From Acinetobacter junii CIP 64.5 (GTDB lineage Bacteria > Pseudomonadota > Gammaproteobacteria > Pseudomonadales > Moraxellaceae), in NCBI RefSeq assembly GCF_000368765.1, contig NZ_KB849655.1, positions 402,977 through 466,976 on the forward strand: a stretch of 64,000 nucleotides of DNA, given 5' to 3'. Each line of letters starts with the position of its first letter. Positions within the stretch are counted from its first letter, which is position 1. Below the pieces are notes generated by a model. The model saw only the letters and a list, made by a program, of their open reading frames with translations. It was not told the DNA's origin and searched no databases. The position numbers and the translations under genes were made by a program. This document shows positions 7,674 through 16,221 of the stretch, piece by piece.

Positions 7674-7873
7674 CTTGAATAAACACTATCACATTGATTT
7701 TCTTGCCATACTAAATTTTGACTAAGTGTTTGTAGTGACGAAATTGTTCCATCGACTAGTTTTTGGTTAGAAGCATTGTTAGTAGTATTTTTATCATCGC
7801 TATTACATGCCGCAAGTAAAGAAACGAACAATACACTAAAGCCTTTAAGATAATTACTAGATATAGTGGTCAT
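7670..7873 (-). pseudogene. Lipoprotein N-terminal fragment of the SUMF1-fold gene
   Basis: A 67-aa frame with a type II signal peptide (lipobox LLAAC, Cys about residue 23) and a short polar segment that ends at a TGA overlapping the GTG of the downstream frame by 4 nt. The text runs directly into the helical N-terminus of the SUMF1-fold protein once one base is added near 7676, giving a lipoprotein of about 476 aa. I read the two frames as one gene with a -1 frameshift or a sequencing error. A genuine two-gene arrangement with translational coupling cannot be excluded. Confidence 0.6.
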
Positions 7874-8051
7874 ATTAATTCTCTGGAAAAGTATTATGAA
7901 TTAAAGAAGGAGATTGAGTAATTCTTTGTTAAAAATCATTTTTAAATTAATAGAAAAGTAGCTCAAAATTCAAACACTATTATTTTTTTCCTTTGTTAAT
8001 TTTTATTAAATAATGTCACTATAAAAATAAATATTTCTAATTAATATTAAT

Positions 8052-8085
8052 AAAAAAGTGGATCAACAGATTTGTTATCCACTTT
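8052..8085 (-). terminator. Rho-independent terminator after the 127-aa hypothetical
   Basis: On the minus strand AAAGTGGAT and ATCCACTTT form a 9-bp stem, extended by TGTT/AACA after one mismatch, followed by a run of T residues. It lies 27 nt past the stop at 8113. The remainder of the 239-nt spacer (7874-8112) is AT-rich and shows nothing else. Confidence 0.75.
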
Positions 8086-8112
8086 AGATATATAGAGCTA
8101 AAAAATATGTAA

Positions 8113-8496
8113 TTAAGATTTCCAAACAAAATCAGAAAAACTATGTTCAGCTTTTAAACTATTTACAACAGCTTGAGCTAATTGACGAATAATGCTTTGT
8201 GTCTCTATACGTTCAAACCATGCTTGTTCTTGCTGTGGATTGGCTGAAATTTGACACAAGATATGTCCTTCCACATCTTGCTGAGAACATAAAATAGAGA
8301 GTGGCAAATGATGGTTATCTATACGAACTTCAATCTTTTGATGTTCATGTCGAATGTGTTGAGCATCAAAACCATATTGTTCTAATTGCTTATACAATAA
8401 CGCTGCTACATACTCTTGAGTAATGTAACATTCATTCGGTGGATGATCGATCAATCCATGTTTTGGGCAATCTGCTATTAATTGCAACGTTCTCAT
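8113..8496 (-). CDS. Conserved hypothetical protein, cytoplasmic
   Basis: A 127-aa protein without signal peptide or membrane segment. I do not recognise the family. The frame stays open upstream to 8661, but the extra 55 residues look non-coding (basic, low similarity to normal protein), and GAGGGAA just ahead of ATG 8496 decides the start. Notable residues are Cys10 and His13 in ADCPKHGLIDHPPNECY, which with Cys23 could bind a metal. It is a single-gene unit with its own terminator, next to the tyrA-aroA operon. Confidence 0.65.
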   Translation of the reverse strand: MRTLQLIADCPKHGLIDHPPNECYITQEYVAALLYKQLEQYGFDAQHIRHEHQKIEVRIDNHHLPLSILCSQQDVEGHILCQISANPQQEQAWFERIETQSIIRQLAQAVVNSLKAEHSFSDFVWKS

Positions 8497-8723
8497 GGCA
8501 TTCCCTCTATTTTTATGTTTTTTAACTCTGGATCGCAGAGTAAAGCCTACTGCAGCGGTATGAATTATTATATATACAATTGTCTTTAATTGATTAGCCG
8601 ATTGTCTTACTTCTTGTTCAAATTTTAGGAATTTCGACCCGATTAGATATGTACAAAGCAAAACTTAATTATTTTTCAATCGAGATGAGAGATTTGAAAC
8701 TTTATTGTTATAAATCAGCTTGA

Positions 8724-8757
8724 GATAGCAGCATTTATTGAATTAAATGCTGCTATC
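8724..8757 (-). terminator. 13-bp perfect hairpin after tyrA-aroA
   Basis: GATAGCAGCATTT and AAATGCTGCTATC pair over 13 bp with an 8-nt loop, 7 nt beyond the tyrA-aroA stop codon. No U tract follows on the minus strand, so it may protect the mRNA 3' end or assist termination rather than act as a textbook terminator. Confidence 0.55.
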
Positions 8758-8764
8758 CTACACA

Positions 8765-11014
8765 TTATTGGTTCACAACTTGTAAATCCAAACCAGCAGC
8801 ATTTGCTAGTTCAGTAAAAGTTGGGAAACTAGTCGCAACCGTCTCTGTACCATGAATTGTAATCGCACCAGCGGTTCTTAAACCAGCAATACTGAAACTC
8901 ATTGCTATGCGATGGTCATGGTGTGATTCAATCTCGCCACCATTAAAGATTGCAGACCAATCACCTGATTTTCCTTTACCTTCGATAATGATACCGTCTT
9001 CTGTTGGCGTACAATCGATGCCCATGATTTTCAAACCATCTGCCATCACTTGGATACGATCAGATTCTTTGACACGTAATTCAGCAGCACCAGTTAATAC
9101 TGTTTGACCTTCCGCACATGCTGCAGCAATGAATAATGCTGGGAACTCATCAATTGCCAAAGGTACTTGATCTTCAGGCATGTGAATACCCTTGAGTGTA
9201 CGAGAACCTTTGATATGAATATCTGCGATAGGTTCACCACCTGCAATACGCTCATTTTCTACCGTCAAATCAGCACCCATCTGTTTAAGAATTTCAATCA
9301 CACCAATACGTGTTGGATTGATTCCAACAGCTTCAAGAATTACATCAGCACCTTCTGTGATTGCGGCACCCACCATGAAGAATGCAGCCGATGAGATATC
9401 AGAAGGAACTTGAATATCAGTACCAACTAACTTACCACCACCCACAAGTGAGATTTTATTACCTTCGGTTTTCACATCATAACCAAAAGCACGCAACATA
9501 CGTTCTGTGTGATCACGCGTTGGCTCTGGCTCTGTCACCGAAGTTTCACCTTCTGCCCATAAACCCGCCAATAAAATACCTGATTTGACTTGAGCCGAAG
9601 CCATTGGCAAGTCGTAATCAATACCCTTTAAAACTTGGCTACCCGTAATGCTAACTGGCGGTGTACCTTTCTCACCTGTGGTTTGAATTTGCGCACCCAT
9701 CAAACGCAATGGTTTTGCAATACGTTCCATTGGACGCTTAGACAGCGATGCATCACCAGTCATGACAGAATCAAATTTTTGAGCAGAAAGCATTCCAGAC
9801 AACAAGCGCATACTTGTGCCTGAATTACCCATGTATAAAGCACCAGCAGGGGCTTTTAGACCTTGCATTCCAACGCCATGAATCGTCACTTCACCATTCT
9901 TTGGACCTTCGATGCTCACTCCCATATCACGAAAAGCTTGGAGAGTTGCTAAAGCATCTTCGCCTTCCAAGAAACCTGTTACATGAGTTGTGCCTTCTGC
10001 AATCGCACCAAACATGATAGAGCGATGTGACACAGACTTATCACCTGGTACGGTGAATTTACCTGTAAATGTTTTCTTTCCGGGCAAAATGGTAAATTGC
10101 TGTGTCACCTTGTTTTTCTCCATCAAAGGTTTTTTGGCTAACATATGATTAAAGTGTTGGCGTGCAGCTTGCGCATGGCCAAGCAAACCCATCAATGCTT
10201 GTGAATCTTCTTGTTCAATCAGTTTCTTTAAAACTGATAACTGCTGTTCAAAACCCTCTACAGCATTCAAGATTGCAGTTTTATTGGCAAAGAAAATGTC
10301 ATGCCACATCTGAGGATCACTTGCTGCGATACGTGAGAAATCACGAAAACCACCTGCAGCATAGCGAAAAATATCTAAATTATCTTCACGGTTTGCAAGT
10401 TGCTCAACCAAATTAAATGCCATTAAATGTGGTAAGTGGCTTGTATGTGCAAGCACTTCATCATGCTTCTTCACATCCATGCATATAACTTCTGCTTTTG
10501 CAGCAGACCATAGTTGAATCAACTTCTCAACAGCCCAATCTGCACTAGTCGGTAGTGGCGTCAAAATCACTTTATGATTGGCAAATAAATCAACTTTACC
10601 CGCATGCACACCTGTATGTTCTGCACCTGCAATTGGATGTCCTGGTACAAAACCTATAGGTAAATTTTCACCAAAGACCGCTTTAGCAGCTTCAACCACA
10701 TTACCTTTAGTACTACCAACATCTGTGATAATGACATTTTCAGTTAGGTAAGGTTTGATCTGTTCAAGTACTTTTTGCGTCGCTCTGACAGGTAAGGCTA
10801 AAACAATTAAATCTGCATCTTGAACAGCTTCTTCAGGTGTTGCATAACCGTATTGAATAAGCCCTAGTGTTTTGGCATCTTCTAATGTTTTTTTTGAGCG
10901 TGTTGACGCAACAATTTGACCAGCAAGCTGTTCTGCCACAATCACACGAGCAAGACTCGACCCTATCAGCCCAAGCCCAATAAATGCAACTTTCTTAAAT
11001 AATGGTTGAGACAT
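8765..11014 (-). CDS. aroA: Bifunctional prephenate dehydrogenase / EPSP synthase (TyrA-AroA fusion)
   Basis: One 749-aa polypeptide carries two steps of aromatic amino-acid synthesis. Residues 1-290 are a TyrA-type dehydrogenase: the NAD-binding GLGLIGS at 13-19 and GHPIAGAE at 125-132. Residues 305-749 are 3-phosphoshikimate 1-carboxyvinyltransferase: PGDKSVSHRS at 323-332 (shikimate-3-phosphate site), then GNSGTSMRL, SLSKRPM and a late HDHRIAMSF. AroA makes EPSP, the precursor of chorismate, and TyrA acts after chorismate mutase on the tyrosine branch. The fusion is typical of Acinetobacter and relatives. It follows pheA by about 107 nt on the same strand, so the phenylalanine and tyrosine branches are probably coexpressed. 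Confidence 0.95.
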   Translation of the reverse strand: MSQPLFKKVAFIGLGLIGSSLARVIVAEQLAGQIVASTRSKKTLEDAKTLGLIQYGYATPEEAVQDADLIVLALPVRATQKVLEQIKPYLTENVIITDVGSTKGNVVEAAKAVFGENLPIGFVPGHPIAGAEHTGVHAGKVDLFANHKVILTPLPTSADWAVEKLIQLWSAAKAEVICMDVKKHDEVLAHTSHLPHLMAFNLVEQLANREDNLDIFRYAAGGFRDFSRIAASDPQMWHDIFFANKTAILNAVEGFEQQLSVLKKLIEQEDSQALMGLLGHAQAARQHFNHMLAKKPLMEKNKVTQQFTILPGKKTFTGKFTVPGDKSVSHRSIMFGAIAEGTTHVTGFLEGEDALATLQAFRDMGVSIEGPKNGEVTIHGVGMQGLKAPAGALYMGNSGTSMRLLSGMLSAQKFDSVMTGDASLSKRPMERIAKPLRLMGAQIQTTGEKGTPPVSITGSQVLKGIDYDLPMASAQVKSGILLAGLWAEGETSVTEPEPTRDHTERMLRAFGYDVKTEGNKISLVGGGKLVGTDIQVPSDISSAAFFMVGAAITEGADVILEAVGINPTRIGVIEILKQMGADLTVENERIAGGEPIADIHIKGSRTLKGIHMPEDQVPLAIDEFPALFIAAACAEGQTVLTGAAELRVKESDRIQVMADGLKIMGIDCTPTEDGIIIEGKGKSGDWSAIFNGGEIESHHDHRIAMSFSIAGLRTAGAITIHGTETVATSFPTFTELANAAGLDLQVVNQ

Positions 11015-11075
11015 AAAACATTTTTGCCTATCTGAAAATCTCTCTAACCTCTCTTTAAAAAAAGATCGGAAAGTA

Positions 11076-11095
11076 TCTCCCTTTAAAAAGGGAGA
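11076..11095. repeat. Near-perfect palindrome between pheA and tyrA-aroA
   Basis: TCTCCCTTTAAAAAGGGAGA is a 9+9 inverted repeat with a 2-base centre, lying in the 107-nt pheA/tyrA-aroA spacer. No T tract follows in the direction of transcription. The GGGAGA-type palindrome next to an ATCGGAAAG stretch resembles dispersed intergenic palindromes, but copy number cannot be judged from this window, where I see only one copy. Confidence 0.4.
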
Positions 11096-11121
11096 CTGGA
11101 ACGGATTTAAAATAAATTGAA

Positions 11122-12231
11122 CTATAAAACAGCGATAGGATATGAACCCAATACTCGCAATTCTTTTACATTAGGTCGAATTTCATCTAATGCTGCAGCT
11201 ACATTTTCTTGATCAATATGCCCTTCCAAATCAATGAAGAAAACATAAGCCCATTTCTCAGGAAGCGCTGGACGAGTTTCAATACTAGTCAAACTAATTT
11301 TATGTTTGGCAAATGGCGCCAGGATTTCCAATAAAGCACCCGCACGATCATGTGCAGAGATCAGTAAAGACGTTTTATCATTACCACTTTGTGGAATTTT
11401 CTCGCGACCAATCACAAGGAAACGAGTCGTATTTTCAGGGTTATCTTCAATGTTGCTATGTAATATCTCTAAGTTATACATACTTGCAGCAATATCTGAA
11501 GCAATAGCGGCAGAATGCCACTCATTACGAATACGGCGAGCAGCTTCCGCATTTGAATTAAGCGCTACACGCTCTACACCTGGATAATGCGCATCTAACC
11601 ATTTGCGACATTGAGCAAGGGTTTGTTGATGTGCATAAATCTGTTTAATGCTGTCTTTACGAGTATTTTCAGATACGAGAAATTGATGATGAATGCGAAG
11701 TTCTACTTCACCAATCACATTTAAAGTAGATGATTTAAAGCAATCTAAAGTGTGGTTTACGATACCTTCTGATGAATTCTCAACTGGAACAACACCATAA
11801 TGCGCACCACCAGCTTCAACTTCACGGAACACTTCATCAATCGTTGGCAATGGGCGCACAACTGCATCTTTACCAAAATGTTTTATCACAGCTGAATGCG
11901 TATATGTACCTTCAGGACCTAAAAATGCAATGCTTTGAGGTGCTTCAAGTGCTAAACAAGCGGACATGATTTCACGAAATAAACGTGCCATCGTCGCATC
12001 AGACAATGGACCTTGATTACGTTCCATCACCTTACGGAGAACTTGAGCCTCACGTTCAGGACGATAAAATAATGGGTTTTCTTCAGCTGCAAATTTCGCT
12101 TTTGCTACAGCTTCAGCCAGCGTAGCTCGACGGTTAAGTAATTCTTGGATTTGTTGATCAACACTATCTATATCATTACGAATTTGTTCTAAATTAAGTG
12201 ACGTCGATGTGTTTTGTCCATCGTTTACCAT
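11122..12231 (-). CDS. pheA: Chorismate mutase / prephenate dehydratase (P-protein)
   Basis: Bifunctional enzyme of phenylalanine synthesis. The N-terminal 90 residues are an AroQ-type mutase (RNDIDSVDQQIQELLNRR, KAKFA, FYRPEREAQVLR). The dehydratase follows (AFLGPEGTYTHSA, VPVENSSEGIVNHTLD, and NTTRFLVIG with the catalytic Thr-Arg). A C-terminal ACT domain has ISLTSIETRP, the phenylalanine-binding ESRP-type motif, so feedback inhibition is expected. The frame is open to 12255, but GAGG 9 nt before ATG 12231 supports the shorter 369-aa form. First gene of the pheA/tyrA-aroA unit. Confidence 0.94.
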   Translation of the reverse strand: MVNDGQNTSTSLNLEQIRNDIDSVDQQIQELLNRRATLAEAVAKAKFAAEENPLFYRPEREAQVLRKVMERNQGPLSDATMARLFREIMSACLALEAPQSIAFLGPEGTYTHSAVIKHFGKDAVVRPLPTIDEVFREVEAGGAHYGVVPVENSSEGIVNHTLDCFKSSTLNVIGEVELRIHHQFLVSENTRKDSIKQIYAHQQTLAQCRKWLDAHYPGVERVALNSNAEAARRIRNEWHSAAIASDIAASMYNLEILHSNIEDNPENTTRFLVIGREKIPQSGNDKTSLLISAHDRAGALLEILAPFAKHKISLTSIETRPALPEKWAYVFFIDLEGHIDQENVAAALDEIRPNVKELRVLGSYPIAVL

Positions 12232-12517
12232 TGAATGCAGCCTCAGCAAAATCATCTATATAAATGGGTTACAATTCATCTATGAACTGTTATGCGAAGC
12301 TAGTATAACAAGACTTTAACGCTTTAAACACGTGAAGATTTAACTCTTTTTGCTTAGGTCAAAGCCCTTGCGCATTTTTATAAATGGTTTTTCGCAAATC
12401 ATTACAATCCCGACCTTTGTTTTTAAAATTATTTATCAAGCATCAGATTCCGCTTTATTCAATCACTACAGACAAAATTCAATCAAGTTTGATAAAATCT
12501 GTAAAAAATAAAAATTG

Positions 12518-13159
12518 ATGCCATCCATGATAATGAATATAAAAACACCTTTACTGATTAGCGTAATCGCCACAAGTCTAACAGGATGCATAGGCTGCTA
12601 TAATCCAACAGGATGTAATAAAGATTCTTCACCCTATTATGTTACAACGACAACAACTCAAATCAGAGGAATAACTGTTCCTAAGGCAACCAAACTCAAA
12701 TACAAATCAAAAAATTCATTTCAAAAAGACCAACAGCAACATCCATTAAATGAAAAAGATTTAACAAGCATTGAACTTCCACCAAATACGGCGATCAATT
12801 GGGGAGGAATGCCCTCTTATTTATTTATCAAATTTTTTAATTCAGAAATGAAAGGATATTCTATTTATCCTGTTAAAGAGCTGAAACCTCAAATAGAAAA
12901 TTCATTCGTAAAGCTCTGGAAAAGTTGTGATAGTGCATTGGACGTTACTTTGAAAAATCCAAATGATTGGTCATTTAATCCAGAAAATATGGAAGTTACA
13001 GGATGTAGTGTGAATATTCAAAAAAGAAGTCAATATAATAATCATTGGCCAAACCAAGATGAAGCAGATAAATTTCTGCTTGATATCAATCGTGCTTTAC
13101 AAAAGCTCCCTAAACAGAAAACTTATCCAGTGATTCAATATTCAACAGAAGAACAATAA
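12518..13159 (+). CDS. Hypothetical lipoprotein
   Basis: About 213 aa with a type II signal peptide ending in the lipobox LTGC, followed by a cysteine-rich CIGCYNPTGC segment and a threonine run. The rest is a globular, lysine-rich domain with late cysteines (SCDSALDV, TGCSVNI) that could form disulfides in the periplasm. I do not recognise the family. The start is uncertain: ATG 12518, 12527 and 12533 are all in frame and none has a strong ribosome-binding site; ATG 12533 gives the most compact signal peptide. It stands alone between divergent pheA and the convergent acyl-CoA dehydrogenase gene. Confidence 0.7.
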   Translation: MPSMIMNIKTPLLISVIATSLTGCIGCYNPTGCNKDSSPYYVTTTTTQIRGITVPKATKLKYKSKNSFQKDQQQHPLNEKDLTSIELPPNTAINWGGMPSYLFIKFFNSEMKGYSIYPVKELKPQIENSFVKLWKSCDSALDVTLKNPNDWSFNPENMEVTGCSVNIQKRSQYNNHWPNQDEADKFLLDINRALQKLPKQKTYPVIQYSTEEQ

Positions 13160-13182
13160 AAAAGCCTGCTAAAAGCAGGCTT
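13157..13182 (-). terminator. Terminator between convergent genes
   Basis: AAGCCTGC-taaaa-GCAGGCTT, an 8-bp stem with a 5-nt loop. On the minus strand it is followed by TTTTTT, so it chiefly terminates the acyl-CoA dehydrogenase gene, and it may also stop the lipoprotein transcript. Confidence 0.8.
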
Positions 13183-13199
13183 AGGATATCAAAGTTGGC

Positions 13200-14345
13200 T
13201 TATGATTTACCAATCAATCCACGAGCTACTATTTCTTTCATAATCTCATTGGTACCACCATAAATACGTTGAATACGAGCATCAACAAAGAAACGTGAGA
13301 TTGGATATTCAGTCATATAACCATAACCACCAAATAACTGAAGTAAGTTATCAGATACCTTCATTTGCATATCTGTACTGAAACTCTTCAGTGCAGCAGC
13401 CGTTTCAACATCTAACTTACCTTCCATATAAAGCTCTACGTTCTGATTGTAGAAAGCTGCTGTTGCCAACTCATCAATCTTCGCTTGAGCCAATACAAAA
13501 CGCGTATTTTGAAACTGCGAAATTGCCTGACCAAATGCTTGACGCTCTTTTACATAAGCAGTAGCTAAATCAATTGCACCACGAATTGCACCTAAAGCTG
13601 TAGATGCAATTGCTGTACGTTCACGAGGCAATTCTTGCATCAAATAAGCAAAACCAGAACCAGCATTACCAAGCAATTGATCTTTAGGTACTTTTACATT
13701 ATCAAAGAACAATTCAGATGTATCTTGCGAGTGCAAGCCAATTTTATCGAGGTTAGTGCCTTTCTTGAAACCTTCGAGATGAGTATCGACCAGTAGTAAC
13801 GATACACCCTTAGCACGTGCTTGTGGATCAGTTTTTACCGCAAGAACAACAACATCCGCGTGTTGACCATTTGAAATAAATGTTTTTGATCCATTCAAAA
13901 TGTAGTGGTCACCTTGTAGGATTGCACTAGTACGCATAGCCTGTAAATCAGAACCCGCACCTGGCTCGGTCATACCAATTGCACCAACCGCCTCGCCTGA
14001 TACCATTTTTGGTAACCAATATTGTTTTTGCTCTTCTGTACCAATATGTTGAATATAAGGAGCAGCAATTTCAGAGTGACATGAAATTGCTGTCGATAAA
14101 GCACAATATCCCGCACGAGCAGACTCTTCAACCAACATCAATGAATAATGTGTTGGCACACCATAGCCACCGTACTCTTCAGGTACATCTACACATAAAA
14201 AACCATTTTCACCCAGTAAATTCCAAACTGAGCGCGGCATAATGCCTTCACGTTCCCATTGATCGTAATGTGGAGCAACATGCTCACTCATAAAACGTTT
14301 GAAATTATCACGGAAGAGTTCCAAATCTGCATCGTAAGCTAACAT
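13200..14345 (-). CDS. Acyl-CoA dehydrogenase (long-chain/isovaleryl-like)
   Basis: FAD-dependent enzyme that introduces the alpha,beta double bond into acyl-CoA and passes electrons to ETF. The length of 381 aa is usual. Family marks include GAIGMTEPGAGSDLQAMRT, LNGSKTFISNG, LFGGYGYMTEYP and RIQRIYGGTNEIMKEI. The usual catalytic Glu of the YEGT motif is Gly here, as in long-chain and isovaleryl enzymes whose base lies on another helix; the ELPRER segment near residue 230 is the likely place. That points to long-chain or branched substrates, though the exact one is open. No partner beta-oxidation genes lie beside it. Confidence 0.9.
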   Translation of the reverse strand: MLAYDADLELFRDNFKRFMSEHVAPHYDQWEREGIMPRSVWNLLGENGFLCVDVPEEYGGYGVPTHYSLMLVEESARAGYCALSTAISCHSEIAAPYIQHIGTEEQKQYWLPKMVSGEAVGAIGMTEPGAGSDLQAMRTSAILQGDHYILNGSKTFISNGQHADVVVLAVKTDPQARAKGVSLLLVDTHLEGFKKGTNLDKIGLHSQDTSELFFDNVKVPKDQLLGNAGSGFAYLMQELPRERTAIASTALGAIRGAIDLATAYVKERQAFGQAISQFQNTRFVLAQAKIDELATAAFYNQNVELYMEGKLDVETAAALKSFSTDMQMKVSDNLLQLFGGYGYMTEYPISRFFVDARIQRIYGGTNEIMKEIVARGLIGKS

Positions 14346-14588
14346 CGCTATTTCCTTTCGCTTTCTTTGTTCTTAAAAGTTTGTTTCGCAGTCATGCTAA
14401 TGATTTTTCAAGTTGATGTCATGGTCCGTTTGCATCAATTCACTAGACTGATTCGGTCAATAATTTCGCTTGTAATGTTTAATATTTCGCCAAAACAAAT
14501 TAAACCGAATTTATCTCAGCGTTTATTACTCAACATAGCCAACTTTATGTCATATTATTTTCTAGTTATCGATCACATCAGAATTATC

Positions 14589-15587
14589 ATGAATACCAAA
14601 CGAAATATTTATAAAACCGCAGAACATCCGTTTGCTCAATATGTTCGTATTTTAGGTAAAGGTAAAACAGGATCGCGCTCTTTAAGCTATGAAGAAGCAT
14701 ATCAAGCATTTAGCATGATTTTGAAAGATGAAGTGCTAGATGTTCAACTTGGCGCATTTTTAATGCTTTTGCGTGTCAAAGAGGAATCTGTTGATGAACT
14801 TGCTGGTTTTGTTCAAGCAACACGAGATCAACTCAACTTTGAATCTTTAGATGTTGATCTAGATTGGTCTTCATATGCTGGAAAACGTAAGCATTATCCA
14901 TGGTTCATTCTTGCAGCTTTAACATTAGCTCATCATGGTTATAAAATTGTAATGCATGGAGCATCAGGTCACACAATTAACCGTGTTTATACTGAACAGG
15001 TATTAGAATATTTAGGCTACCCAATTTGCCATAATCAACAAGAAGTAAAACAGCAACTTGAACAACATCATTTTGCTTACTTACCACTTGAAACAATATC
15101 ACCGATTTTGAGTGATCTAATATCACTCAGAAATGTAATGGGTCTTCGCTCACCAATTCATACACTGGCACGTTTAATTAATCCATTTAATGCAAAGGCA
15201 ACTTTACAGGCAATTTTCCATCCTGCTTACAGATCATCACATCAACAAACAGCTTTTCGATTAGGCTATAAAAATAGCGCTGTGATAAAAGGTGAAGGTG
15301 GTGAATTTGAGCGTAATCCTGATGCCAAGACTTTAATTTGTGGGATTAAAAACGGTGAGTTGTATGAGCATGAATTACCTAAACTGACACCTGATCGTAG
15401 CCCTATTGAAGAAGAACTTGATTTAGCAGTGTTTAAAGCGGTGTGGCTGGGTGAGCAAACACATGAATATGGTGAAATGGCTGTGATTGAAACAATGGGA
15501 ATTGCTTTATATACGATGGATGCTGTAAATAGTTATGGTGAAGCGATGACTAAAGCGAAAGAACTTTGGGAATCTCGTTTGAGTTAA
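14589..15587 (+). CDS. ybiB: YbiB-like glycosyl transferase family protein (anthranilate phosphoribosyltransferase fold)
   Basis: 332 aa with the TrpD-like fold of E. coli YbiB, a nucleic-acid-binding member that lacks TrpD activity. Visible marks are the N-terminal helical domain (SYEEAYQAFSMILKDEV, QLGAFLMLLRVKEES), HGASGHT in the place of the TrpD phosphoribosyl-pyrophosphate loop, LRSPIHTLARLINPF, and KGEGGEFERNPD. The frame is open back to 14367, but those 74 residues are hydrophobic, low-complexity and unlike the family; ATG 14589 matches the family N-terminus. The biological role of the family is not settled. Divergent from the acyl-CoA dehydrogenase gene; the 243-nt spacer shows no other feature. 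Confidence 0.85.
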   Translation: MNTKRNIYKTAEHPFAQYVRILGKGKTGSRSLSYEEAYQAFSMILKDEVLDVQLGAFLMLLRVKEESVDELAGFVQATRDQLNFESLDVDLDWSSYAGKRKHYPWFILAALTLAHHGYKIVMHGASGHTINRVYTEQVLEYLGYPICHNQQEVKQQLEQHHFAYLPLETISPILSDLISLRNVMGLRSPIHTLARLINPFNAKATLQAIFHPAYRSSHQQTAFRLGYKNSAVIKGEGGEFERNPDAKTLICGIKNGELYEHELPKLTPDRSPIEEELDLAVFKAVWLGEQTHEYGEMAVIETMGIALYTMDAVNSYGEAMTKAKELWESRLS

Positions 15588-15636
15588 ATGAGACTTATTA
15601 TAAAATAAAATAGAAATGTATTAGCTCAAACCTGAT

Positions 15637-15670
15637 CTGACAGTTACCGATATTTGCTTAAGACTGTCAG
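15637..15670. repeat. Inverted repeat downstream of ybiB
   Basis: CTGACAGT (15637-15644) and ACTGTCAG (15663-15670) are perfect 8-bp arms around an 18-nt loop. There is no T tract. It lies at the left border of the VgrG/effector cassette and could be a weak transcript end or a boundary mark. Confidence 0.35.
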
Positions 15671-15756
15671 GCTAAATTTAAGCTAGTACAATTTACATAT
15701 TCCTGTGATTTTTTAGCCATATATTTGCTAAAATCTCCAACTTATTTTTAGAAGTA

Positions 15757-16221
15757 TTAAAAACCTAAATATATTAAAAAATCAGCAATAGACTCATAGA
15801 AAAAAAATGCGATTCCAAAAATAAAAGTGAACAAAGATAAAACCTCATTTATAATAATTTGTTTTTTAAATTTTTCACATAAATAAATAACATTATCCTG
15901 ATACAGATTTGGATATAACCTTGGACTCTTTTCTCCACGTTTTGCAAAATACGGCATCTTTTTATTACGTTTGTATGATATAAAATATGAAAACCACATC
16001 GTGGAGAATATAAAATTAAGTTGTAATACTTTTTCAAAAGAGATACCTACCTCATCTAAATATTCTTCAATACCATATATTTTTTCAGAAAGTTCTTTAC
16101 TATTTTTTTTGATAAATAATAGATTATATATATATATACATAATAGTAACATTAACCCAATAACAAGTAAGCCAATTAAAATGCTACCATGAAAATCAAC
16201 TAATTGACTTTCCATTAGCAT
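15757..16221 (-). CDS. Small membrane protein, candidate immunity protein of the VgrG-linked effector
   Basis: 154 aa with three hydrophobic segments: about residues 13-36 (ILIGLLVIGLMLLLCIYIYN), 64-80 and 126-150. It overlaps the effector gene by 7 nt, so the two are translationally coupled, and it is the last gene of the vgrG-effector cassette. A membrane-bound immunity protein is expected when the toxin acts on the inner membrane, and the effector ends in glycine-rich hydrophobic segments. I do not recognise a named family. The immunity role is inferred from position and topology. ATG 16221 and ATG 16215 are both possible starts. Confidence 0.6.
   Translation of the reverse strand: MLMESQLVDFHGSILIGLLVIGLMLLLCIYIYNLLFIKKNSKELSEKIYGIEEYLDEVGISFEKVLQLNFIFSTMWFSYFISYKRNKKMPYFAKRGEKSPRLYPNLYQDNVIYLCEKFKKQIIINEVLSLFTFIFGIAFFFYESIADFLIYLGF

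Noticed and set aside
8497..8661. Upstream extension of the 127-aa hypothetical
   Set aside because: No ribosome-binding site, and a GAGGGAA stands directly before ATG 8496.
14367..14588. Upstream 74-residue extension of the ybiB frame
   Set aside because: Hydrophobic, low-quality protein sequence unlike the family; the conserved part begins at ATG 14589.
15637..15670. Phage or integron attachment site at the edge of the vgrG cassette
   Set aside because: Only one inverted repeat, no integrase, no tRNA gene and no second copy near the other edge.
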